A DNA stretch of 64,000 bases, taken from the NCBI RefSeq assembly GCF_009932335.1, contig NZ_BLJF01000001.1, positions 3,162,001 through 3,226,000 on the forward strand, read 5' to 3'. Below, piece by piece: positions 57,892-64,000 of the stretch. The notes below the pieces were generated by a model. That model saw only the letters and a program-made list of their open reading frames with translations. It did no database searches and was not told where the DNA came from. Positions within the stretch are counted from its first letter, which is position 1. The number at the start of each line of letters is the position of its first letter. The position numbers and the translations under genes were made by a program. This DNA comes from Pseudomonas asiatica. Its GTDB lineage: Bacteria > Pseudomonadota > Gammaproteobacteria > Pseudomonadales > Pseudomonadaceae.

Positions 57892-58821
57892 TCATGTTCC
57901 TGCAACCATCAAATCCAGATTCTGCACCGCCGCTCCAGCGGCTCCCTTCCCAAGATTGTCAAACACCGCAGCCAACAAAACCTGCCCCGTCTCATCATTT
58001 TCACACACCACCAATCGCAAACTATCAGTCCCGTTAAGCGCCTGAGGATCAAGGCACGTCAACCCTTTGGCCTCCTGCATCGACATCACCTGTACATGGT
58101 CCGCATCGACGTAGTGCTGCATAAGACACGCATGCAACCGCACCGCATCCACGCCCGGCGCCAACAAGCGAAGTTGCAACGGTATGGTCAGCACGATCCC
58201 CTGCCGAAAAGCCCCATAAGCCGGCACAAACATCGGCCGCTCCATCAGACCGCTTTGCTGCTGAATCTCCGGAATATGTTTGTGTGCCAGCCCCAGACCA
58301 TAAACCTGAAACGCGGGCGCCTGTGATGCGCCCTCTCCCTCATGCTCTTGCACGCCAACGCGCCCTTTTCCGGAATAGCCCGACACAGCATGAATGTTCG
58401 TCGGATAGTCCCTGGGCAGCAACCCGGCCTCCAGCAATGGGCGCAGCAGCCCTATCGCCCCCGTGGGATAGCAACCGGGATTGCTGACCCGCCGTGCCGT
58501 GGCGATGCGTTGGGCCTGCTGCGAGTTCATCTCCGCGAAACCATAGGTCCAGTCTAGATGGGTGCGGTGCGCCGAACTCGCATCGATCACCCGAACGGCG
58601 GGGTTTTCGATGCTCGCTACAGCGTCGCGTGCGGCTTGGTCGGGCAAGCAGAGAATCGCGATGTCGCAGGCGTTGATGATTTCGGCGCGACGTTGCGGAT
58701 CCTTGCGATGTTCGGGGCTGAGCGTGATAAGCCGCAGATCGGTCCGGTCGCGTAGACGTTGATGGATTTGCAACCCGGTGGTGCCTTGGTCGCCGTCGAT
58801 GAATATAAGAGGACTTGCCAT
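57892..58821 (-). CDS. argC: N-acetyl-gamma-glutamyl-phosphate reductase
   Basis: From [20 protein letters not shown] at 58821, 309 residues, the short (type 2) ArgC form. The NADP-binding [14 protein letters not shown], the catalytic cysteine in [14 protein letters not shown] and [10 protein letters not shown] are intact. It catalyses the third step of arginine biosynthesis. It is divergent from a lysR gene and stands alone without other arg genes, so it may be an extra copy. Confidence 0.9.
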   Translation of the reverse strand: MASPLIFIDGDQGTTGLQIHQRLRDRTDLRLITLSPEHRKDPQRRAEIINACDIAILCLPDQAARDAVASIENPAVRVIDASSAHRTHLDWTYGFAEMNSQQAQRIATARRVSNPGCYPTGAIGLLRPLLEAGLLPRDYPTNIHAVSGYSGKGRVGVQEHEGEGASQAPAFQVYGLGLAHKHIPEIQQQSGLMERPMFVPAYGAFRQGIVLTIPLQLRLLAPGVDAVRLHACLMQHYVDADHVQVMSMQEAKGLTCLDPQALNGTDSLRLVVCENDETGQVLLAAVFDNLGKGAAGAAVQNLDLMVAGT

Positions 58822-58935
58822 GGAATGCTCTCGGACATAGGAAATCAGGAGTTCCAATCTTCAGTGAGGGGCTAAGATAGGAAAAGTTGAATTTCTAAAC
58901 GATGAAATTCAGCTTTTCTGAACAAGGAGTGACTC

Positions 58936-59819
58936 ATGCGCGAAATCAGCCTGGACCGTCTGCGCACGTTGGTGGCCATTGCCGACCTGGGTTCGTTTGC
59001 CGAGGCGGCCCGTGTGCTGCACCTCGCGCCACCCACGGTCAGTTTGCATATTGCCGACCTGGAGTCGCGGGTTGGCGGAAAGCTGTTGTCGCGCACACGT
59101 GGGCGCATTCAGCCTTCGGCGATTGGAGAAACGCTGGTGGAGCGCGCGCGGCGCCTGTTGGCGGATGCGGAGCAGGCGCTTGAGGACGTGGAGCGTCAGG
59201 TGCAGGGCTTGGCCGGGCGTGTGCGGCTGGGTGCCTCCACAGGGGCCATCGCACAGTTGATGCCGCAAGCTTTGGAGACGTTGGGCCAACGCCACCCGCT
59301 ATCGATGTGCAGGTCGCGGTGCTCACGTCGCAGGAAACTTTGAAGAAGCTTGCCGAGGGCTCTTTGGAGATCGGTCTGGTCGCGCTGCCACAGACCCCGG
59401 TGAAGGAATTGCGGATCGAGCCATGGCGGCGGGACCCGGTCATGGCCTTCTTGCCGGCTCGCTGGGAATGCCCGGATGTTGTGACCCCCGGTTGGCTGGC
59501 CGCCCAGCCATTAATTCTGAATGACAAAACTACTCGGCTTTCGCGCTTGACCTCGGAGTGGTTCGCCAGTGATGGACGGCAGCCCACGCCGCGTATTCAA
59601 CTGAACTACAACGATGCGATCAAAAGCCTAGTGGCGGCCGGTTATGGTGCGACGTTGTTGCCGCATGAAGCCTCCACGCCATTGCCCGATACCAGGATCG
59701 TCATGCGGCCATTACAGCCCTTATTGTGGCGTCAACTTGGTATTGCCCACCGTGGTGGGGACGTCGAGCGGCCTACGCAACATGTGCTGGATGTGTTGTG
59801 GGGGTTGAGTGCGGGCTAG
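58936..59819 (+). pseudogene. LysR-type regulator with a single-base deletion
   Basis: Frame 1 gives the HTH half (MREISLDRLRTLVAIADLGS, LHLAPPTVSLHIADLESRVG) to about base 59300. A second frame continues with VQVAVLTSQETLKKLAEGSL and the ligand-binding half to the stop at 59817. One missing base near 59297-59299 (in GCCACCCGCTATCG) restores HPAIDVQVAV. It is divergent from argC and was probably its local regulator. Confidence 0.82.
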
Positions 59820-60002
59820 GGCGATGTTGTCAGAGAAAGGACCGCTTTCGACCCGGTCATACGGTGATTGAGGTCCCAGGCGTCAGCTACCGCACCTGAA
59901 GCCGTCGTTCATCGCTCCAAAGCCGGTGCCTGTCTCCGTTCGCCCAGGCCAGGGTGTCGTAGTACTTGTGCAGCAGCTCGGTAATGGCGGCGGTGTCGTC
60001 GG

Positions 60003-60603
60003 TCATGGGGTTTCCTTGGGGTTGGCGGTGAGGACTGCCTGGACGCGTGCTTGCAGCGCGGGCAGCACGTCTTGTTGGAACCAGGGGTTGCGCACCAGCC
60101 AGCGATTGTTGCGCGGGCTAGGGTGAGGCAGGGGGAACGCTTGCGGCCAGTGCTCGCGCCAGGCTTCGACCACCCGGGTGAGCGGCGTCTTGCCAGTACC
60201 GAGGTGGTAGTCCATGGCGTAGCTGCCCAGCACGATGACCAGCGACAGGCGCTCGAAACGCTGCATGAAGGCTTCGCGCCAGGCGGGGGGCGCACTCCGG
60301 GCGTAGCGGCAGGTCACCGCTTTTGCCGGTGCCCGGATAACAGAAGCCCATGGGCAGAATGGCGATGCGGGTAGGGTCGTAGAAGGTGTCGCGGTCCACG
60401 CCCAGCCAGGCGCGCAGACGCGCGCCGCTGGCGTCGTCGAAGGGCACGCCTGAGGCATGGACCCGGGCCCCCGGTGCTTGGCCGGCGATGAGGATGGGCG
60501 CACTCGGGTGAAACTGGAAGACCGGCTGCACGCCGTGTGGCAGATGCGGTGCGCAGCGCGTGCAGGCGCGGACGTCGGTCAGAAAGGCGTCGAGTGTCGG
60601 CAT
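60003..60603 (-). pseudogene. Uracil-DNA glycosylase family gene with a frameshift in a C run
   Basis: The N-terminal part MPTLDAFLTDVRACTRCAPH with ILIAGQAPGARVHASGVPFD and ILPMGFCYPGTGKSGDLPLR matches uracil-DNA glycosylase-like (UdgX/family 4-related) proteins. After the run of six G/C at 60285-60290 the frame must shift by one to continue AWREAFMQRFERLSLVIVLG to NPWFQQDVLPALQARVQAVL. It is either a real frameshift or a homopolymer error. Confidence 0.75.
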
Positions 60604-60676
60604 GGCGCGCTTCCGGAAAGGGTGGCTCGCGCAGGACGGAGGTGCCATCCTGCGCGAAGCGTAACCCGGCAGCAAG

Positions 60677-61225
60677 TCAGTGCTGGGTCAGTGTCGGATA
60701 GCCCTGGATGAATACGCGGTCGGTCTTGGCCGCCGGCACATGGCAGCCCATGCAGTCGGCTTCGTAGCTGACGGCGACATTCTTGGCGGGGGCGTCGGCC
60801 TTGAACAGCGCCCAGCCCCAGCCGTCGCCCCACAAGGGGTTGCTGGCGAAACGGCCTTTGGCGTCCTAGACCATCACGAACCACACGGCCGCATCGGAAC
60901 CCCAGACCACAGGGTTGCCAGTGGTCATGGCGCTGGTTTCGAGCTTGCGGATCTCTTTCACCAGCGTGGCGCCGTCCAAGAACTTGCCGGTCTTGCGGTA
61001 GTGCTCGGCCGAGGCCTTTTCGGTGTACACATCGTGCAAGCCGCGAGAGGCGGATTTTTCGTCCAACACCGCATATGAGCCCAGGTGGACGAAGTTTGTG
61101 CGGAAGTCTGTGGGGCGGCTGATGCCGCCCTGGCTGTCCACATAGGGCGAAAAGTCGCCGGCCGTGACGGCCAGTGGCAGGACGAGGGCGCTGGCGAGCA
61201 GAGCGCCGGTGAGTGCGATTTTCAT
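60677..61225 (-). pseudogene. Cytochrome P460-family protein with an in-frame nonsense codon
   Basis: A signal peptide (MKIALTGALLASALVLPLAV) and SRPTDFRTNFVHLGSYAVLD, SAEHYRKTGKFLDGATLVKE are followed by WFVMV-stop (TAG at 60866). The same frame continues DAKGRFASNPLWGDGWGWAL and ends DCMGCHVPAAKTDRVFIQGY, with the CxxCH haem site. A single change in TAG would restore the 182-codon gene. Periplasmic haem protein; it forms a unit with the AhpD-like gene. Confidence 0.82.
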
Positions 61226-61252
61226 CGTGTTCTCCTTATATGCCTATGGAGA

Positions 61253-61786
61253 TCAGACGGCGACCACGGGGAAATCCACCGTGGTGTCGGCGATGTGGTT
61301 GGTGTAGTTGGTGAGCGTGTTCAGCGCGACGTTGGCGATCACTTCCAGTATCAGGCCGTCGTCGAGCCCCGCGCGGCGGTAGTTGGCCATGGCGTCGGCC
61401 GACACCACGCCGCGTTGCTCGACCAGCGCGCGGGCAAAGCCGGCGATTGCATCGTCAAGTGCGTTGGCCGCCTGGCCGGTGCGGGCCGCGGCGATGGCCT
61501 CTGCCGACAGTCCGGCACCTTTGCCGATCAGGGTGTGTGCGCTCAGGCAATACTGGCAGCGATTGGCTTGACCGGCAGCGAGCGCAACGATCTCGCGCTG
61601 GGAGGCATTCAGGCGGCCGGTGCCCAGCGTTTCGGACAAGCCGAGGTAGCCATTGAGCGCCGCCGGCGCGTGGGCCAGCGTGGCGAACAGGTTCGGCACC
61701 ATGCCAAGCTTGGCTTTGACGGCCTTGAGTGTGGCAGCGGTAGCGGCGTCAGCGGTGTCGATGGTCAGGGGGGCGATTTGGGTCAT
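61253..61786 (-). CDS. Carboxymuconolactone decarboxylase / AhpD-like protein
   Basis: From MTQIAPLTIDTADAATAATL at 61786, 177 residues. It has the AhpD core with CxxC and the proton-relay histidine (ANRCQYCLSAHTLIGKGAGL), consistent with alkylhydroperoxidase-type peroxidase activity. It is 28 bases upstream of the cytochrome P460 gene and divergent from an RclR-like regulator. Confidence 0.88.
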   Translation of the reverse strand: MTQIAPLTIDTADAATAATLKAVKAKLGMVPNLFATLAHAPAALNGYLGLSETLGTGRLNASQREIVALAAGQANRCQYCLSAHTLIGKGAGLSAEAIAAARTGQAANALDDAIAGFARALVEQRGVVSADAMANYRRAGLDDGLILEVIANVALNTLTNYTNHIADTTVDFPVVAV

Positions 61787-61903
61787 GTCTATCTCCGTAG
61801 TGGGTGAGGTGCAAGAGCACGTGGGCATGATCGCCCTTTGTTTGGTACGATATGGCACGTAAAGTATCAAATACGTAACCTATCGTCTTATATGGAGAGT
61901 GGA

Positions 61904-62746
61904 ATGGCGGATCGACTGGCCGGCTTGCTCCGGCACTACTCGCTTTCGGCGCGCGTTTTTCACAGCGGCGCCTTCTGTGGGCAGCATCATTACGCGGCGC
62001 CGCATGGCTATATCCATCTGGTGCGGCGCGGCCCGATTACGGTGCGTTCGCCCGTGCATGAAGATCTGCTGGTTACCGAGCCGAGCCTGCTGTTTTATCC
62101 GCGCGTGGCGTCGCATCGTTTTGTCGCCGCCCCCGGCGATACCGCTGAGCGGTTGTGTGCGGAGGTCGACCTGGGCGCTTCGACGGGCAATCCGTTGGCC
62201 ATGGCCTTGCCGTCGATGCTGCTGATTCCGTTGGCGGACTTGCCCGGCCTCGGGCCGACGCTAGAGTTGCTGTTTGCCGAAGCCGAGCGCGACCAGTGCG
62301 GTCGGCAGGCCGCCATCGACCGCTTGTGCGAGTTGCTACTGATCCAGTTGCTGCGTTATCTGATGGATGGGCGGCTTGGCGCCACCGGACTGCTGGCGGG
62401 CCTGGCCGACCCGAAACTCGCGCGCGCCATAACCGCCATGCACGATGCGCCGCAGACCGCGTGGTCGCTCGAGGCGCTGGCGGCGAAGGCGGGCATGTCA
62501 CGCGCGCGCTTCGCCGCCGCGTTCAAGGACGCGGTGGGCGTCACGCCGGGCGACTATCTGGCCGACTGGCGGATGAACGTCAGTTGCACCCTGCTCAAGC
62601 AGGGGCGGCCGGTGGCGGTGGTGGCCGACCGCGTCGGCTACGGCAGCCCGAACGCTCTGGCGCGCGCCTTCCGCGTGCGCATGGGCTGCGCCCCGCGCGA
62701 CTGGCTGGCGCAGCAGCGCGGTGACGCGGCGCTCAGCGGTTCGTGA
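61904..62746 (+). CDS. RclR-like AraC family regulator, second
   Basis: The ATG at 61904 gives MADRLAGLLRHYSLSARVFH with SGAFCG; 280 residues. It has a cupin_6-type domain and two AraC HTH motifs (AKAGMSRARFAAAFKDAVGV, VGYGSPNALARAFRVRMG). Cysteines 25 and 85 (RLCAEVDLG) correspond to the redox pair of RclR. It is divergent from the AhpD-like/P460 unit, which it probably activates under reactive chlorine or electrophile stress. Confidence 0.85.
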   Translation: MADRLAGLLRHYSLSARVFHSGAFCGQHHYAAPHGYIHLVRRGPITVRSPVHEDLLVTEPSLLFYPRVASHRFVAAPGDTAERLCAEVDLGASTGNPLAMALPSMLLIPLADLPGLGPTLELLFAEAERDQCGRQAAIDRLCELLLIQLLRYLMDGRLGATGLLAGLADPKLARAITAMHDAPQTAWSLEALAAKAGMSRARFAAAFKDAVGVTPGDYLADWRMNVSCTLLKQGRPVAVVADRVGYGSPNALARAFRVRMGCAPRDWLAQQRGDAALSGS

Positions 62747-62808
62747 GTTTGAGTTCGATTCGCCGGTTCTTGGCGTAGGCGGCGCCGGTGTTGCGCTCGT
62801 CGAGCGGG
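62733..62808 (-). pseudogene. C-terminal scrap of an OmpA/MotB-like protein
   Basis: The frame FHPLDERNTGAAYAKNRRIE then LKLTNR-stop shows the NRRIEL motif of the OmpA peptidoglycan-binding fold. Only about 25 codons remain, overlapping the end of the AraC gene. Confidence 0.55.
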
Positions 62809-62810
62809 TG

Positions 62811-62935
62811 AAATTCGCATCACGCCGGAACAACTGGCGGAACTCCAGGTGGCGATCCGTCAACGGCTGGTCAGTCTGTTCGTGCGGCGCGGCCGGCTGG
62901 ACAAGGCTGAGTCAGTGGCGCAGGTAGCTGGATGA
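62811..62935 (+). pseudogene. Fragment of a Y2/IS91-like transposase or similar protein
   Basis: The open frame RITPEQLAELQVAIRQRLVS continues LFVRRGRLDKAESVAQVAG to a stop. It resembles the helical segment found in IS91-type transposases, but it is short and the assignment is weak. It joins the OmpA scrap at about 62810. Confidence 0.3.
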
Positions 62936-62998
62936 CGCTGTCCCGCCCTGAGCCGACGCTCACAGGCGGGGATTTCCAGTGTCGTCATTGTCGGCTAT

Positions 62999-63099
62999 TG
63001 GCCGGCAGCAGCCCGTCGTTGCCTGATGGATCCAACCCCTCCGCTGCTATAGTGCAGTCGGCTTCTGACGTTCAGTGCAGCCGTCTTCTGAAAACGACA
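62999..63099 (-). repeat. Tn402/integron-type IRi terminal region
   Basis: On the minus strand this starts TGTCGTTTTCAGAAGACGGC, then TGCACTGAACGTCAGAAGCC, and continues through GGGTTGGATCCATCAGGCAA and GGGCTGCTGCCGGCCA. As I recall it, this is the outer end shared by Tn402, In2 and Tn5053-type elements, including two 19-bp TniA sites. It diverges from the class 1 integron 5'-CS just inside. The base after it begins a resolvase gene. Confidence 0.88.
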
Positions 63100-63719
63100 A
63101 GGCCCATCTGTATCTCCGTGCATCTACCAAGGATCAGGATGCGCTTCGTGCCAAGTCGCTACTTGAGGTGTTCGCTGCTGACAAGGGTTTGGCAGTCGTC
63201 GGCACCTACAGTGAAAACATTAGTGGCACCAAGCTCAACCGCCCCGAGCTGATGCGTCTGCTCGAAACCGCTCAGAAAGGAGAGGTGTTACTGGTTGAGT
63301 CGGTAGACCGACTGAGCCGTCTGTCTCAGGCTGATTGGGAAACGCTCAAGGCCACGATCAAAGGTAAGGGGCTACGTCTGGTCATTGCTGATTTGCCCAC
63401 AAGCCACATGATGGTTGAAGACAAGGGGATCACGGGCCAGATCATGGAAGTGATCAACAACATGCTTCTCGACCTGATGGCGACAATGGCAAGGCTCGAC
63501 CAAGAGAAACGCGTGGAGCGGATAAGGCAGGGCTTGGAGAACAAGCGTGCAGCTGATCCTGAGTGGAGACCAACCGGTAAGGGCAAGAACGTTGCAATGT
63601 GGGAGAAGGTGATTACCATCATGACCAAGCACCCTACCATGTCAGCAGATGATGTGGCCAAGCTCGCTGAGTGTGGTGTCGCCACTGTCTACAGGATCAA
63701 GCGCGAGATGAAGAACTAA
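63075..63719 (+). CDS. Plasmid-type serine resolvase with its 5' end replaced by IRi
   Basis: Native sequence starts at KAHLYLRASTKDQDALRAKS (63099 on). The catalytic serine is in RAST, followed by VESVDRLSRLSQADWETLK, LDLMATMARLDQEKRVERIR and a C-terminal HTH. It belongs to the ParA/Res group used by plasmids for multimer resolution. The terminal repeat inserted at the start of the gene supplies a GTG at 63075 and eight codons (VQPSSEND), so an intact fusion protein may still be made. Confidence 0.85.
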   Translation: MQPSSENDKAHLYLRASTKDQDALRAKSLLEVFAADKGLAVVGTYSENISGTKLNRPELMRLLETAQKGEVLLVESVDRLSRLSQADWETLKATIKGKGLRLVIADLPTSHMMVEDKGITGQIMEVINNMLLDLMATMARLDQEKRVERIRQGLENKRAADPEWRPTGKGKNVAMWEKVITIMTKHPTMSADDVAKLAECGVATVYRIKREMKN

Positions 63720-64000
63720 CCAAGTCATCGATGCCTACAGTTCGTCTCAGTGCAAGCCTCGTCGTACCTAGACGGCCTCTCAACTTATTTACACATTCTT
63801 AGCGCTCCCGGTGAGGTGTAGAGCGGGGCGCTTAGCAGTGCAGCGGTTTCTGACTGATTCCGGTACAGACGGCTCAGAGTTATTTTCTGGACTGGCGGAC
63901 AGATCACCCCCACCCCATGCAATTCCCTGCCGGCGGCGGGGCAGAAAATATCAATCTAGGGAGCTGTGTTTCAGGAAGTGTTCGATCTGCTCAGTCGTCA
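63720..64000. other. Right-edge interval without a recognised gene
   Basis: After the resolvase stop I see no convincing gene. A minus-strand frame entering from the edge reads TTEQIEHFLKHSSLD before a stop at about 63956, too short to identify. Confidence 0.4.

Noticed and set aside
57687..57905. A 72-codon minus-strand frame whose ATG overlaps the argC stop
   Set aside because: Its second half lies in the dispersed repeat module shared with 46470-46520 and it shows no protein family features; probably chance.
62999..63099. Class 1 integron
   Set aside because: Only the outer IRi end is present; there is no intI1, attI site or 59-base element next to it.

Overview
The window looks like an accessory region of a Pseudomonas strain, either a plasmid or a chromosomal island. 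Three things point that way: Tn5053- and Tn5563-type mercury transposons, a fluorescens-group style REP palindrome (48640-48653), and Pseudomonas-like MCP, HD-GYP, SdhC and ArgC proteins. The truncated resolvase at the right edge is of the kind plasmids use for multimer resolution, so a plasmid or integrated plasmid is plausible but not proven. Everything here was read by eye; no database search was run.

Left flank (1-2524): a 5'-cut chemotaxis receptor, an HD-GYP signalling protein, and the tails of two destroyed genes. Region 2525-11579: a resolvase gene, then a Tn5053/Tn402-family transposon (IRt at 3195, tniABQR, merR/TPFADE) inserted close to that resolvase's res site. Region 11580-13192: short repeats, then a DUF417 membrane protein and an RclR-like AraC regulator. 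Region 13397-17044: a Tn3-family tnpA-tnpR pair. Region 17073-27192: a complete Tn3-family (Tn5563-like) mercury transposon with 38-bp inverted repeats. It carries merR/TPCA-orf-DE, DUF3330, tnpA, a PIN/RHH toxin-antitoxin pair and tnpR, plus a small secreted protein with its own MerR-type promoter.

Region 27263-37723: an orphan sdhC, a dps fragment and a long, mostly minus-strand block of redox and electrophile-stress genes. These are DUF427, glutaredoxin, a flavin reductase with a molybdopterin oxidoreductase, a thioredoxin-like protein, DUF1330, a GlcG/HbpS protein, a quinone-oxidoreductase-like enzyme, GST, MsrA and MsrB. Decayed genes are mixed in, including a frameshifted corA. Region 37987-42791: an ISAs1 element with a 10-bp target duplication, then an IS21 element that cut off the 5' part of an SF2 helicase gene. 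Region 43155-46440: a nitrilase, an MHS transporter and a divergent LysR regulator. Region 46632-53298: two near-identical ISL3 elements in inverted orientation enclosing Pseudomonas chromosomal-type genes (a truncated ABC binding protein, DUF2798, isochorismatase, TetR, GntR, a cut SDR) and the end of another Tn5563-like transposon. The flanks show that the segment between the two copies has been inverted.

Region 53299-57700: an IS3 remnant, a DM13 protein, small AT-rich orphans, an IS30 element sitting between a truncated membrane protein and a truncated type III-like Mod methyltransferase, an OmpA tail and an intron-like RNA. Region 57892-62746: argC, a frameshifted lysR, a frameshifted uracil-DNA glycosylase, a cytochrome P460 gene with a nonsense codon, an AhpD-like protein and a second RclR-like regulator. 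Region 62733-63719: gene scraps, then a Tn402-family IRi end fused to a plasmid-type resolvase. So Tn402-family ends lie at both sides of the cargo, each next to a resolvase gene.

The main functional themes are mercury detoxification (two complete operons) and reactive chlorine/electrophile/oxidative stress. The architecture was built by repeated transposon insertion near resolution sites and later remodelled by IS insertion, inversion and deletion.
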